Shown: positions 44,976-54,601, counted from the first letter of the stretch. The stretch: 64,000 nt of DNA from Nesterenkonia xinjiangensis (GCF_013410745.1 NZ_JACCFY010000001.1:2604001-2668000); one strand, 5' to 3'. A program made the numbers and translations. Notes: generated by a model from the letters alone, not told the origin.

Positions 44976-46693
44976 TGTTGCGCCATCGCCTGACTGCCCT
45001 GATCGCCGCGCTGAGCGCTGTCGTCCTCTTCGCCGCCGGGTGCACACCGATGCTGCCCACCGACGGCCCGGTGGGGACCTCCGAGCCCGACGTCGGCGGC
45101 GACCCGGCCTACAACATCCAGGCACGCTCGCCGGTGGAGGGGATGAGCCCCGACGACATCGTGCTGGGCTTCATCAACGCCGGGGTCGAGCCCAGCAGCC
45201 AGTATGAGGTCGCCCGTGAGTACATGACCGAGGAGGCCGGGGCCGAGTGGATCTCCGGGGCCCGCACCCTCGTCTACGCCGGGGACCCGAATGTGCTCGC
45301 CATGGGAGATGACACCTATTCGGTGCAGATGGAGGTGGAGTCCGCCATCGACGAGTCCGGGATCATGACGCAGTTCCCGGAGGGTCAGACCCAGACGGAG
45401 GAGTTCCGGCTCGAGGAGGTCGACGGGGAGTGGCGCATCACCGAGGCGCCGGAGGGCACCATGGTGACCTCCGGGTCGTTCGCCACCGTCTATGAGGCCC
45501 ACACGCTCTCCTTCTACGACCCGCAGCGGCTCTATGCGGTCCCCGACATCCGCTGGTTCCGCAGCAACCGGGACGGCATCACCACCGAGATCGTCAGCGC
45601 CCTTCTCGACGGCCCGGCCGCCTACCTGGAGCCGGCGGTGAGTTCGGCGTTCTCCAACGGCACTGCGCTGCAGCGGCCGTCGGTGCCGGTGGAGGAGGGG
45701 GTCGCAGTCGTCGACCTGGATCCGGAGCACCTGCGCGGGGCGAGCAATCAGGAGCGTCTGCTGATGCAGCATCAGCTGGAGCTGGCGCTGCTCGATCTCC
45801 CCGGTGTGCGAGCCGTGGAGATCACGGCGGGACAGGCCGAGTATGAGATGCCCGATCAGTCCACCGACGCGTTGGGGATCGAGGATCGGCCCAGCGTGGG
45901 CAACACGCAGGTCGGTGTCCTGGACGACACGCTGGTCCGTGTGCAGGACCTCCAGACCCTGTCCATAGGCTCTCTGCCGGATATCTCGGACCTGGAGCCG
46001 CAGAAGCCTGCTCTGCCTGCCGAGGCGGAGGAGATCTTCGCCTTCCTGGACGGCGAGGGGGAGGAGCTCTACCACCTGCGGCCGAACCGGAGCCCTGATC
46101 CGGTGCTCTCCGGGGAGGAGCTCACTCGGCCCTCGATGGACAACTTCGGCTGGACCTGGAGCGCCAGCAACGAGGACGACGGGGCCCATGTGCACGTCGC
46201 CGCCTATGACGAGACCCTGGCCCAGGCCGCTTTGGAGGTCAGCGCGGACTGGCTGGTCGACCTGGAGGTGAAGTCCCTGCGGATCGCCCAGGACGGTGCC
46301 CGCGCCGCGGTCGTGGTCGACGACGGCGGCGAGTCCCGGCTCTATCTGGCGGGGGTCGTGCGCGACTCCTCCGGGACGCCGCGAGGCCTCGGTGAGCCGA
46401 TCGCCCTGCAAACGACCACGGCCGAACCCGGTGACGTCCGGTGGCTGGAGCAGGACGCGCTGGTCATCTGGTCCACCTCGGACGACTCCGCTGTGGAGGT
46501 CGAAAGGGTGAACCTCAACGGCTCCAACCAGTCGCTGGGCAGCCCGCTGCTCGGTCTGCAGAACGTCTCCGCCGGGGAGGGGCTGCGTACGGTGTTCGCC
46601 GAGCGGGTCGATGCGCCGTACAACTCCCGCAGCGGTGACAGCTGGGACATCAACGAAGAGGTCGAGGTCCGGGACTACGCCTTCCCCGGCTGA
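44975..46693 (+). CDS. lpqB: Lipoprotein LpqB
   Basis: 572 residues from ATG 44975, sharing one base with the mtrB stop. The signal sequence ALIAALSAVVLFAAGC has a lipobox with Cys about 20 residues in. GMSPDDIVLGFINAG and the GerMN-type domain (SALLDGPAAYLEPAVSSAF, VAVVDLDPEHL) are characteristic, followed by a beta-propeller-like C-terminal half. LpqB modulates MtrB signalling outside the membrane in mycobacteria (known for the family). Confidence 0.93.
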   Translation: MLRHRLTALIAALSAVVLFAAGCTPMLPTDGPVGTSEPDVGGDPAYNIQARSPVEGMSPDDIVLGFINAGVEPSSQYEVAREYMTEEAGAEWISGARTLVYAGDPNVLAMGDDTYSVQMEVESAIDESGIMTQFPEGQTQTEEFRLEEVDGEWRITEAPEGTMVTSGSFATVYEAHTLSFYDPQRLYAVPDIRWFRSNRDGITTEIVSALLDGPAAYLEPAVSSAFSNGTALQRPSVPVEEGVAVVDLDPEHLRGASNQERLLMQHQLELALLDLPGVRAVEITAGQAEYEMPDQSTDALGIEDRPSVGNTQVGVLDDTLVRVQDLQTLSIGSLPDISDLEPQKPALPAEAEEIFAFLDGEGEELYHLRPNRSPDPVLSGEELTRPSMDNFGWTWSASNEDDGAHVHVAAYDETLAQAALEVSADWLVDLEVKSLRIAQDGARAAVVVDDGGESRLYLAGVVRDSSGTPRGLGEPIALQTTTAEPGDVRWLEQDALVIWSTSDDSAVEVERVNLNGSNQSLGSPLLGLQNVSAGEGLRTVFAERVDAPYNSRSGDSWDINEEVEVRDYAFPG

Positions 46694-46805
46694 CGCTCGT
46701 GAGCTGTTCCTCCACAGGAAGGCAAAAGGGGGCACGGCGCGCCCGCCTCTCCACAGCGTGCCGGTGCCAGGTGATCTGCTGCCTCGAGCCCGTGAGGCTG
46801 GAGCC

Positions 46806-47702
46806 ATGTCATGTGCTGCTGGCCCTCCCCGCTCTCCGCGCAGCCGTCGACCTGCCCGTGGAGCCTGGGCCTGGTCCGTCCGTCGGCTCCTCCGGGAGGT
46901 CGCCGGGGTCATCTCCCCGGTGTGGTGCGCCGGGTGCGGTCGTGAGGACGTGGTGCTGTGCGGGGACTGTGGCGAGCTGCTGCGGGACCTCACCCGTCGG
47001 CCCTTCCGCGCGGAGGAGCAGGCGCTGGCCCTGCCGCTGGTGCCGCCGGCGGGCGGTGGTGAGGGGGCCGACGTCGAGCTGGTGGCGTTGCCTGCGGTGT
47101 CCGCGTCCCGGTATGAGGGGCTGGTCGCGCGGACGGTCCTGGCCTACAAGGACCACGAGGTGACCGGACTGGCCCGTGTGCTCGCCCCAGCCCTGCACGG
47201 CGCGGTGACCGGAGCCTGCGCGCAGCTGCACCCGGCGTCAGCTCCGCTGCTCGTCTGCCCGCCCTCGACGCCGGCGGCCCGACTGCGTCGCAGCCATCGT
47301 CCGGTGGAGCATCTGCTCGGTGCCTGCGGTCTGCGTCCTGCCTCCGGTCTGGTGGCTCCGACCAAGTCCGCGGCGCTGCGCTCCCTGCTGCCCGGGGCCG
47401 GTCAGAAGGCCCGTGGGATGGGGGCGCGCCGCCGGGCCCTGCGCGGGACGCTGCGGATCACCGCCGCGGGCCGCCGGATCCTGCCGGGGACGGAAGTGAT
47501 CCTGGTCGACGACGTGCTCACCACCGGGGCGACGCTGCACGAGCTGCACAGGGCCCTCGCCGGAGCCGGCGCCGTCGTGCGCGGTGCCGCGGTGCTGGCC
47601 GCCTCCCGGCGTCGGAGCCCGGGGGCGGAGGGCTCCGGACGGGCCGCCTCGGCGTGTCGCCCGACGCCGAGGTCCAGTTCCGGATCTGCCCGTGACGAAT
47701 GA
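46806..47702 (+). CDS. ComF-family amidophosphoribosyltransferase-like protein
   Basis: 298 residues. A zinc finger near residue 38 (CAGCGREDVVLCGDCGELL), then a phosphoribosyltransferase-like domain with the PRPP-binding VILVDDVLTTGATLHEL near residue 235. SRYEGLVARTVLAYKDHE is typical of ComF. ComF supports DNA uptake in competent bacteria, but most Actinobacteria carrying it are not known to be competent. ATG 46806 is selected because the preceding open stretch lacks family similarity. The 112 bases after lpqB hold nothing recognised. Confidence 0.85.
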   Translation: MSCAAGPPRSPRSRRPARGAWAWSVRRLLREVAGVISPVWCAGCGREDVVLCGDCGELLRDLTRRPFRAEEQALALPLVPPAGGGEGADVELVALPAVSASRYEGLVARTVLAYKDHEVTGLARVLAPALHGAVTGACAQLHPASAPLLVCPPSTPAARLRRSHRPVEHLLGACGLRPASGLVAPTKSAALRSLLPGAGQKARGMGARRRALRGTLRITAAGRRILPGTEVILVDDVLTTGATLHELHRALAGAGAVVRGAAVLAASRRRSPGAEGSGRAASACRPTPRSSSGSARDE

Positions 47703-47720
47703 GTGGATTCGTCCTAGGGT
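47692..47720 (+). promoter_or_regulatory. Predicted promoter of hpf
   Basis: GTGACG at 47692-47697 and TAGGGT at 47715-47720 are separated by 17 bases and lie about 100 bases before the hpf ATG, beginning inside the comF end. Prediction by pattern only. Confidence 0.4.
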
Positions 47721-47817
47721 GGAGTATGGGTATCTTCACGATGGGTCCCATCGCAGCGGCGACGGGACGCATGTCCCGATCGGCCGTCGTGCTGTCATCG
47801 GAAACGAGGAGGACACC

Positions 47818-48543
47818 ATGACCCTTCAGGTCAGCTATACCGGACGGAACATCCAGATCCCCTCCGCCTTCAAGGAACACGTCCAGGACAAGATCGACAA
47901 GATCGAGCAGCTCGCGGACAAAGGGCATCGCCTGGAAGTCAAAGTCGCCTCCGAGAACGCCCACCGTCGCGCAGACACTGCGCTGACCGTGGAGCTGACC
48001 GTCATCGGTCGGGGCAAAGTGGTGCGTTCGGAGGCTCAGGCCGAGGACAAGTTCGCCGCGTTCGAGATCGCGCTCAACAAGCTGACCGAGCGTCTCCGCC
48101 GCGTCCGTGACCGTAAGAAGTCCCGCGCGCACAACGCCTCCCGGAACGGAGCACCTGACGTCGCCACCGCGATGGCCGGGCTCGATCCCGTCTCCACGGA
48201 TCGCCCCCTCTATGAGCAGGTCCTGGACGCAGAGGCTGCGGATGACCATCCGCCGGCTGAGGACGACGTCGACGCCGGGACGGTCAAGATCCGTCGCAAG
48301 GTGTTCCCCGCTGAGCCCATGAGCGTGGACGCGGCTGTCGACGCCATGGAGCTGGTGGGGCATGACTTCTACCTGTACATCGATGATGAGACCGGACAGG
48401 CCTCGGCGGTGTATCGGCGTCGTGGATGGACCTACGGAGTGATCTCGTTGGACGCCGAGCGGCAGATCGACGAGCCCACCACGGAGGAGCGCAGCTACCG
48501 CCCGGAGAACGGCACCACACCGCGGAAGGTCGGGGTGGCCTGA
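47818..48543 (+). CDS. hpf: Long-form ribosome hibernation promoting factor
   Basis: 241 residues from ATG 47818 with GAGGAGG seven bases upstream. N-terminal S30AE domain (LQVSYTGRNIQIPSAFKEHV, KVASENAHRRADTALTVELTV) blocks the mRNA/tRNA path of the 30S subunit; the C-terminal dimerisation domain (VKIRRKVFPAEPMSVDAAVDAMELVGHDFYLYIDDETGQASAVYRR) identifies the long form, which makes 100S ribosome dimers. The linker is about 75 residues. A hairpin terminator follows. Confidence 0.95.
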   Translation: MTLQVSYTGRNIQIPSAFKEHVQDKIDKIEQLADKGHRLEVKVASENAHRRADTALTVELTVIGRGKVVRSEAQAEDKFAAFEIALNKLTERLRRVRDRKKSRAHNASRNGAPDVATAMAGLDPVSTDRPLYEQVLDAEAADDHPPAEDDVDAGTVKIRRKVFPAEPMSVDAAVDAMELVGHDFYLYIDDETGQASAVYRRRGWTYGVISLDAERQIDEPTTEERSYRPENGTTPRKVGVA

Positions 48544-48610
48544 GCCGGTGCCCGGACGGGCACATGACATGCGGGACGACGAGCCGCATCTGACCGTCTG
48601 ACCGTGACGT

Positions 48611-48641
48611 GCGGGGCTCGGACATCACGTCCGGGCCCCGC
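48611..48641 (+). terminator. Hairpin terminator between hpf and secA
   Basis: A 13-base stem (48611-48623 with 48629-48641) with one G-U wobble and a five-base loop, 68 bases after the hpf stop. No U-run. It should separate hpf from secA transcription. Confidence 0.65.
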
Positions 48642-48726
48642 CGTCATGCCGGTGCCGAGACTGCGGCATCCGCACCGAAGATCGTCGCGCGTCGTGGCCC
48701 TTTAGGCACCGTCCAGCCTCAGCGCG

Positions 48727-48732
48727 TAGACT
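48727..48732 (+). promoter_or_regulatory. TAGACT -10-like element upstream of secA
   Basis: TAGACT lies 89 bases before the secA start in a 278-base gap after hpf. A -35 is not clear. It would give a leader of about 83 bases. The rest of the gap beyond the terminator shows nothing else. Confidence 0.45.
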
Positions 48733-48821
48733 GACAAGCGGCTCCGTGCAGGTGGCCCGGGACACATCCCGGCACCGTCAGCGCAGCCGAGGACCGATAC
48801 ACACCTGATGGAGAACCGGCC

Positions 48822-51494
48822 GTGCCTACTCTGCTCGAACGAATCCTCAAGACCGGGGACAAGAAGATCCTCAAGACGCTTGGCGCCTACGCCGACGCCG
48901 TCAATCTCTTGGAGGACGAGTTCAAAGAGCTCTCCGACGCTGAGCTGCGTGCGGAGACCGAGCGCTTCAAGGAGCGCCACCGCGACGGCGAGTCGCTGAA
49001 CTCGCTGCTGCCTGAGGCCTTCGCCGCAGTGCGCGAGGCCGCCGACCGAACCTTGGGCCAGCGTCACTACGACGTCCAGCTCATGGGTGGCGCGGCCCTG
49101 CACCTGGGCAACATCGCAGAGATGGGCACCGGTGAGGGCAAGACGCTGGTCGCCACGGCGCCGGCCTACCTCAACGCGCTCTCGGGTAAGGGCGTCCACG
49201 TCGTCACCGTCAACGACTACCTGGCGAAGTACCAGTCGGACCTGATGGGACGTGTCTTCCGCTTCCTCGGTATGACCACTGGGACGATCACCAATGATCT
49301 CAAGCCGGCCCAGCGCCGTGAAGCCTACGCCGCGGACATCACCTATGGCACGAACAACGAGTTCGGCTTCGACTTCCTCCGGGACAACATGGCCCAGTCG
49401 CTGGACGACCTGGTCCAGCGCGAGCACCACTACGCGATCATCGACGAGATCGACTCCATCCTCATCGATGAGGCCCGGACCCCGCTGATCATCTCCGGGG
49501 CGGCCTCCGGGGACATCTCTCGCTGGTACACCGACTTCGCGACCCTGGTGAAGAAGCTCCACAAGGACGAGGACTACGAGGTCGACGAGAAGAAGCGCAC
49601 GGTGGGGGTGCTCGAGCCCGGCATCGACAAGGTCGAGGACTACCTGGGCATCGAGAACCTCTACGAGACCCAGAACACGACGCTGATCCAGTACCTCAAC
49701 AATGCGATCCGCGCCAAGGAGCTCTACAAGCGCGACACCGACTACGTGGTCGTCAAGAACGAGGTCCACATCGTCGACGAGCACACCGGCCGCATGCTCA
49801 AGGGCCGGCGCTATAACGAAGGCCTGCACCAGGCCATCGAGGCCAAGGAGGAGGTGCGGATCAAGGCGGAGAATCAGACCCGCGCCACCGTCACTCTGCA
49901 GAACTACTTCCGTGGATACGAGAAGATCTCCGGCATGACCGGCACGGCCGAGACCGAAGCTGCCGAGTTCATGTCCACCTATGGTCTGGGCGTGGTGCCG
50001 ATCCCGCCGAACAGGCCCCGCCAGCGCGTCGATCACAATGACCTGGTCTACAAGAATGAGGTCGTGAAGTTCGACGCGGTGCTCCAGGACATCGTGGAGC
50101 GGCACGAGAAGGGCCAGCCGGTGCTCGTCGGCACCGAGTCGGTGGAGAAGTCCGAGTACCTCTCCAAGCTGCTGGCCAAGGCCGGCATCCGCCATGAGGT
50201 CCTCAACGCGAAGAACCACGAGCATGAGGCGGCCATCGTCGCGCAGGCCGGCCGCAAGGGCGCCGTCACCGTGGCCACCAACATGGCCGGCCGAGGCACT
50301 GACATCATGCTCGGCGGCAACGCGGAGTTCAACGCCGTCCACGAGATGGAGAAGCTCGGGCTGGACCCGGCGGAGGATGCGGAGGAGTACGAGGCCAAGT
50401 GGGACGATGTGTTCACCACGGCCAAGGACGAGGCCGAGAAGGACGGCGACGAGGTCCGTGAGCGTGGCGGACTCTACGTGCTCGGCACCGAGCGCCACCA
50501 GTCCCGGCGCATCGACAACCAGCTGCGCGGTCGTTCCGGACGTCAGGGCGACCCCGGTGAGTCGCGCTTCTACATCTCGCTCACAGATGACCTGATGCGC
50601 CTGTTCAACCAGGCCGCAGCCCAGCGGATCATGAACTCCAAGGCCATGGACGAGCAGATCCCGGTCGAGCACAAGTTCGTCTCCGGCGCGATCGCCAACG
50701 CCCAGCAGCAGCGTGAGGGTCAGAACACCGAGATCCGCAAGAACGTCCTGAAGTACGACGATGTGATGAACCGGCAGCGCGAGGCGATCTACTCTGATCG
50801 TCGCCGCATCCTCGAGGGCGATGACGTCCACGAGAAGGTCCAGCACTTCATCGAAGATGCGATCGGCCTGATGATCGACGAGAGGACCTCGTCGAGCTCT
50901 TCCGAGGACTGGGACCTGGAGGGCCTCTGGGAGGAGCTGGAGACGTTGTACCCGATCTCGCTGGAGGTCGCAGACATTGTCGAGGAGGCCGGTGGTATCG
51001 ATCAGATCACCGTGAAGATGCTCAAGCGCGAGATCGTCTCCGATGCCAAGATCGCCTATGAGAACAAGGAGGAGGAGCTCGGCGAGGAGGCCATGCGTCA
51101 GCTCGAGCGCCGTGTCCTGCTCTCGGTGATCGATGAGAAGTGGCAGGAGCACCTCTACGAGATGGACTATCTGAAGTCCGGCATCGGTCTGCGCTCGATG
51201 GCTCAGCGCGACCCGTTGGTGGAGTACCAGCGTGAGGGCTACCTGCTGTTCCAGACCATGGCCGACTCCATTCGCGAGGACTCCGTGCGCTACCTCTTCA
51301 ACGCTGAGGTGACCTCAGCGGCGGCCCGTGCCAAGACCACCAGCCTGCCCGGTGTGAAGGAAGGCCGCGTGGCAGCAGCGGGCAAGGAGGTCAGCGTGCC
51401 GGGTCTCAAGGACGAGCAGCCCAAGGTGAAGCTCAACTTCACAGCCCCGACCGAGACCGGCGGCAAGCAGACCGAGTCCCGCAGCACCGGCTGA
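48822..51494 (+). CDS. secA: Preprotein translocase ATPase SecA
   Basis: 890 residues, GTG start. Walker A is in [18 protein letters not shown], Walker B region in [19 protein letters not shown], and [25 protein letters not shown] is the second helicase motif. It drives Sec-dependent export across the cytoplasmic membrane through SecYEG. The C-terminus is a Lys/Pro-containing tail without the Cys-rich SEC-C zinc motif, which several actinobacterial SecA1 proteins also lack. The position after hpf matches other Actinobacteria. Confidence 0.97.
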   Translation: MPTLLERILKTGDKKILKTLGAYADAVNLLEDEFKELSDAELRAETERFKERHRDGESLNSLLPEAFAAVREAADRTLGQRHYDVQLMGGAALHLGNIAEMGTGEGKTLVATAPAYLNALSGKGVHVVTVNDYLAKYQSDLMGRVFRFLGMTTGTITNDLKPAQRREAYAADITYGTNNEFGFDFLRDNMAQSLDDLVQREHHYAIIDEIDSILIDEARTPLIISGAASGDISRWYTDFATLVKKLHKDEDYEVDEKKRTVGVLEPGIDKVEDYLGIENLYETQNTTLIQYLNNAIRAKELYKRDTDYVVVKNEVHIVDEHTGRMLKGRRYNEGLHQAIEAKEEVRIKAENQTRATVTLQNYFRGYEKISGMTGTAETEAAEFMSTYGLGVVPIPPNRPRQRVDHNDLVYKNEVVKFDAVLQDIVERHEKGQPVLVGTESVEKSEYLSKLLAKAGIRHEVLNAKNHEHEAAIVAQAGRKGAVTVATNMAGRGTDIMLGGNAEFNAVHEMEKLGLDPAEDAEEYEAKWDDVFTTAKDEAEKDGDEVRERGGLYVLGTERHQSRRIDNQLRGRSGRQGDPGESRFYISLTDDLMRLFNQAAAQRIMNSKAMDEQIPVEHKFVSGAIANAQQQREGQNTEIRKNVLKYDDVMNRQREAIYSDRRRILEGDDVHEKVQHFIEDAIGLMIDERTSSSSSEDWDLEGLWEELETLYPISLEVADIVEEAGGIDQITVKMLKREIVSDAKIAYENKEEELGEEAMRQLERRVLLSVIDEKWQEHLYEMDYLKSGIGLRSMAQRDPLVEYQREGYLLFQTMADSIREDSVRYLFNAEVTSAAARAKTTSLPGVKEGRVAAAGKEVSVPGLKDEQPKVKLNFTAPTETGGKQTESRSTG

Positions 51495-51537
51495 TCCCGG
51501 CAGCGGCTCGTCGCCTCACTGGCAGCTCGGGGCGGTG

Positions 51538-52209
51538 TCAGCCCAGCTCGAGGGCGACGGCCCGCCACCTGCCTCGGTGCGCCTCCACTCGCATCGCGCA
51601 GGCCCGGGTGCGCGTCTCCTCGCTGAAGATCACCGAGACCTCCCATACCCCTGCCTCGACGGAGTGGGTCCGGATGCGACGCAGGCTGAGGCGTGGGGGC
51701 GTCGTCGTCTCTCGAGAGGGGTTCTCGTGGCCTCGAGTCAGGCGCCGTGTGTGCTCGAGCAGCACGCTGCGTTCCTGCACCTTGGCGTAGACGAGGGGAT
51801 CGAGCCAGCGGCGCAGCTGCTGGACCGGTCGTACCCCGGCCAGCGTCTCCATCGTGGCCTGACAGATGAGCCGGGACACTGCGATGACCTGTCTTCGTTC
51901 CTCGCGCAGTGAGGCCAGTTCTGTGGGCCGTCGGCGATCCCCTCCAGCCGTGGCGTTCACCGAGACGCCGTCGGAGCCCGCGCGGTTCATCAGTCGCTGC
52001 ACCTCGTCCTCCCGCTGCAGGCGGAAGGTGTTCGGACGTCGCATCGGAGGTCCCGTCCAGCTGGCCTCAGGATCTCGGCGCACCCTGGCGTCCAGCCTGA
52101 TCAGCGGTTCCAGACAGTCGAGCCGGGTGGTGGTCTGTGCGTCGGTCTGTCCTCGGCTCGTCGACTGCGCGGCGGCCTCCAGATGCTGCTCTGGGATGGG
52201 GGCTGTCAT
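51538..52209 (-). CDS. Rv3235-like conserved actinobacterial protein
   Basis: 223 residues. The C-terminal half (RRQVIAVSRLICQATMETLAGVRPVQQLRRWLDPLVYAKVQER, then RIRTHSVEAGVWEVSVIFSEETRTRACAMRVEAHRGRWRAVALELG) matches the Rv3235 family that lies next to secA in Mycobacterium and other Actinobacteria. A helix pair followed by an SH3-like or cystatin-like beta region is suggested. No enzyme motif or signal peptide. Function unknown. Convergent with secA across 43 bases. Confidence 0.8.
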   Translation of the reverse strand: MTAPIPEQHLEAAAQSTSRGQTDAQTTTRLDCLEPLIRLDARVRRDPEASWTGPPMRRPNTFRLQREDEVQRLMNRAGSDGVSVNATAGGDRRRPTELASLREERRQVIAVSRLICQATMETLAGVRPVQQLRRWLDPLVYAKVQERSVLLEHTRRLTRGHENPSRETTTPPRLSLRRIRTHSVEAGVWEVSVIFSEETRTRACAMRVEAHRGRWRAVALELG

Positions 52210-52284
52210 GCTCAGGTCCTCTCTTCGCTGCGGTGCAGCGGGGTGGGGTGGTGCGGGCCTGTCGGTGGAGCCCGCCGGCGGACG

Positions 52285-53358
52285 TCACGCGGACTGATCG
52301 TGCTCCGGAGGAGTCAGCACCGTGCCGGGCAGCAGACGCCCGGGGTCACCGCCGATGGCCTCTCGATTCGCCTCGTACCACTGGGGCCAGAGCTCGGCGA
52401 TCTCCCAGTCCGTGGCCTGAGGGCCCAGCTTCTCGGCAGCGATGTCCCACAGGCTGTCCCCAGCGCGGACGGTCACCTCCGCGTCGGACCGCTCACGGGT
52501 CTCTGCGCCCTGATGGCGGTCCGCCTCGGGTGCGGGCGGGTCCGGGGTGAACAGCGGGCTCATCGGGTCCTCCTCGGCGGCAGGCGGGTGCTCCTCGACT
52601 GGTCCGGGCCCAGGCGCTGCGCTCTGGGCGGTCTCGTCCGGGGGATCCTCGGCGGCGGAGAGGGGCAGCAGCAGGTCCGTCGGGCCCGAGGCTGCAGATC
52701 GTGTCTCCTCCATGGCTCGGTCGTCTGTGCTGATCGAGCTGATCGAGCTGGATCCCCCAGTGCCGCTCGGAGTGGAGTGGTGGTGGAGCGTCGTCACCGC
52801 ACCCGCGCCGGTCACCGCCAGCTGCGCGGTCAGGGTGAGCACCACTGTGCGCCTCATGAACCCCGGGGACAGGCGTTCCAAGATGTTCCGCGCCGGGCCG
52901 GCATCGAGCCGTCCGAGACGCGCCAGAATTACGAGCATCGTCGACGCGACGGCACCGAGAAGCGCGGCCGCACTCAGCAGAAGGCCCAGGCCGGCGGCAC
53001 CGAGGCCGACGACGTGTTCGGCGTCGCGCAGCCCGGAGTCGAGCCGGGGGAGGTGCTCCTGCACCACTGATGGTGCCGCTGGGGAGAGCAGGGAACCGAC
53101 GGGCACGTCCAGGATGGCGGCACCGCAGATGAGCAGCACCGGCCCGACGGCGATGCTCAGCAGGGACAGCACTGCGTCCTGCCGCTGATCGGTCGGCTGC
53201 GGCACGTCGAGGCCGGGGTCTCGGCTGATGGTGCGCGATCGGGCGGTCCGGGGTGAGACCGCGGAGCTCCGCGTCGGCTGTCGCCGGGTCGCCCGGTCTG
53301 TGGGATTCCCCCTTCCACGCCGTCGATCCCGTCGCCGTTCCGGTGTGGTCGTGCTCAT
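52285..53358 (-). CDS. LysM-domain membrane protein
   Basis: 357 residues from ATG 53358, with AGGAGGGG directly upstream. An Arg-rich N-terminus (about 70 residues) precedes three hydrophobic segments (LSIAVGPVLLICGAAILDV, GLGLLLSAAALLGAVASTMLVIL, VLTLTAQLAVTGAGAVT). A Ser/Pro/Glu linker leads to a C-terminal LysM domain (VTVRAGDSLWDIAAEKLGPQATDWEIAELWPQWYEANREAIGGDPGRLLPGTVL). The third helix puts LysM outside, where it can bind peptidoglycan. The Rv3235-like gene is 75 bases downstream on the same strand, so the two may be one transcript. Confidence 0.85.
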   Translation of the reverse strand: MSTTTPERRRDRRRGRGNPTDRATRRQPTRSSAVSPRTARSRTISRDPGLDVPQPTDQRQDAVLSLLSIAVGPVLLICGAAILDVPVGSLLSPAAPSVVQEHLPRLDSGLRDAEHVVGLGAAGLGLLLSAAALLGAVASTMLVILARLGRLDAGPARNILERLSPGFMRRTVVLTLTAQLAVTGAGAVTTLHHHSTPSGTGGSSSISSISTDDRAMEETRSAASGPTDLLLPLSAAEDPPDETAQSAAPGPGPVEEHPPAAEEDPMSPLFTPDPPAPEADRHQGAETRERSDAEVTVRAGDSLWDIAAEKLGPQATDWEIAELWPQWYEANREAIGGDPGRLLPGTVLTPPEHDQSA

Positions 53359-53575
53359 GGCCCCTCCTGATGTCTGCTCGACGACGCCCCTGAGTTCGGG
53401 GTCTCGTGGGCTGCGGCGTGCGCCGCAAGATGTGTGCGTGAAGCTGTTCACCATGTGATGATGCGATTTGATGTGATTTGCTGGTATTGGATGCTACACG
53501 GATGAGTGGTGATTGGGTAGTGTGTTGCCGCGGCGGCTGGCAGGATGTCGAGGATCAGAGGCGAGAGGGGTCGGG

Positions 53576-54139
53576 GTGCGGTGGGAGGCATTGTTCGCGG
53601 ACATGGAGGCTCGGTGGGATGCCGAGGCTTCGGCTGAGCTCGAGCGGGACATCGCGGAGGCCACCCGCTTCGAGCAGGCGGCGGTGGGCCTGGTGGACCG
53701 GCTGCGTGCGCAGATCGGGGCGATGGTGACCGTGGCCCTTCCGGGGGAGCGCCTTGTGGAGATGCGCCTGGACGCCGTGGGGGAGGACTGGATCGCCGGC
53801 AGCGAGGGGCATCAGGGCATCGTCGTGCCGCTGCAGGCCGTGCAGTCGGTGGAGGGGCTGCCGCGGCGCGCGGCTCATGAGCACAGTCGTGTACGCCGGC
53901 GGATGGGGCTCTCTATGGTCCTGAGGGGAATGGCGCGGGACCGTGCCGTCGTCGAGATCCGTGGCGCCGAGGGCGGGGTCCTCGTCCACGGGCTGCTGGT
54001 GAACGTGGGGCGCGACCACTGCGAGGTCGCCCGAACCATCGCCGGAGAGGTCCCGCGCCTGCGTCGTGCTCAGGGCGTGCGCACGGTGCCGTTCGCCGCG
54101 ATGACGGAGATCAGGGCCGAAGCGCATCCGCCCAGCTGA
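53576..54139 (+). CDS. Conserved actinobacterial protein of unknown function
   Basis: 187 residues from GTG 53576, with GAGAGGGG six bases upstream (an open frame begins earlier). The N-terminus is helical (MRWEALFADMEARWDAEASAELERDIAEATRFEQ). The middle (MVTVALPGERLVEMRLDAVGEDWIAG, IVVPLQAVQSVEGLP) has the alternating pattern of a small beta-barrel, perhaps Lsm-like, and a second such segment follows (RDRAVVEIRGAEGGVLVHGLLVNVGRDHCEVA). I do not recognise a named family. Divergent from the LysM gene across an A/T-rich 217-base gap. Confidence 0.6.
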   Translation: MRWEALFADMEARWDAEASAELERDIAEATRFEQAAVGLVDRLRAQIGAMVTVALPGERLVEMRLDAVGEDWIAGSEGHQGIVVPLQAVQSVEGLPRRAAHEHSRVRRRMGLSMVLRGMARDRAVVEIRGAEGGVLVHGLLVNVGRDHCEVARTIAGEVPRLRRAQGVRTVPFAAMTEIRAEAHPPS

Positions 54140-54185
54140 TCAGCGGAGGCAGCGTCCGGGTCGGCGGCGTGTGCTGGGGTGTGCT

Positions 54186-54422
54186 TCAGGATGAGGGCTG
54201 GGATGACGAGTGGGCGGTGCGTCCACGCTCGCGGCGCGCCTGGCGCTGGACTTCGTACTGACGTTCGATGTACTCGTCCAACTTCGCCTCCTCGATCCGC
54301 CACTGTCCGCGGCCGCCCACCTGGATGGCCTCGAGGTCGCCGCTGCGCACCAGGCTGCGTGCCTGGTCCATCGAGATGTTCAGCACTTCGGCGACGTCGG
54401 GCAGCGTGAGGAAGCGCCGCAT
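54186..54422 (-). CDS. Small helix-turn-helix (MerR/BldC-like, HTH_17) DNA-binding protein
   Basis: 78 residues from ATG 54422, with GGAGGG eight bases upstream. MRRFLTLPDVAEVLNISMDQARSLVRSGDLEAIQVGGRGQWRIEEAKLDEYIERQY is a complete winged-helix excisionase/BldC-type domain; the C-terminal 20 residues are basic and Ser-rich. Probably a developmental or envelope regulator rather than a phage excisionase, since no integrase is present. The 297-base divergent gap to the SAF gene contains two DnaA-type boxes. Confidence 0.85.
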   Translation of the reverse strand: MRRFLTLPDVAEVLNISMDQARSLVRSGDLEAIQVGGRGQWRIEEAKLDEYIERQYEVQRQARRERGRTAHSSSQPSS

Positions 54423-54573
54423 CGATTCCCTCCGGTCGGTCTGGTCGGTCTGCTCGACCTGCTGGATGCCACGAGCACGTGATCGGGGCCGAGGTCCAGG
54501 CACGTCATAGGGTTTAGTGCATTGCAGTCCCAATAGGGCCGATTCTCTCACAGCGGAGACGATTCGGAGCTGT

Positions 54574-54601
54574 TTGTCCACAGCTGGTGGCATTGTCCAC
54601 A
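54574..54601 (+). promoter_or_regulatory. Two exact direct TTGTCCACA DnaA-type boxes
   Basis: TTGTCCACA occurs at 54574-54582 and at 54593-54601, 19 bases apart start to start and in the same orientation. TTGTCCACA is the preferred DnaA box in high-G+C Actinobacteria such as Streptomyces. They lie in the divergent gap between the HTH gene and the CpaB-like gene. Confidence 0.6.

Noticed and set aside
44924-46993. A 689-codon minus-strand open frame opposite lpqB
   Set aside because: Antisense shadow; lpqB has a lipobox and family motifs and is coupled to mtrB.
48702-51152. An 816-codon minus-strand open frame opposite secA
   Set aside because: Antisense shadow of secA with Leu/Asp/Val-rich nonsense text and no motif.
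48822-51494. Absence of a SEC-C zinc motif considered as truncation of SecA
   Set aside because: Several actinobacterial SecA1 proteins lack it and the length is normal.
53450-53520. A/T-rich pocket with GATTTG-type short repeats between divergent genes
   Set aside because: Probably the promoter region of both genes, but no convincing -35/-10 pair could be fixed on either strand.
54186-54422. Small HTH protein considered as a phage excisionase
   Set aside because: No integrase or attachment repeats are visible and the domain fits BldC/MerR-type chromosomal regulators.
54574-54601. DnaA boxes considered as a replication origin
   Set aside because: Only two boxes, with no dnaA, dnaN or A/T-rich unwinding region nearby; regulation or titration is more likely.
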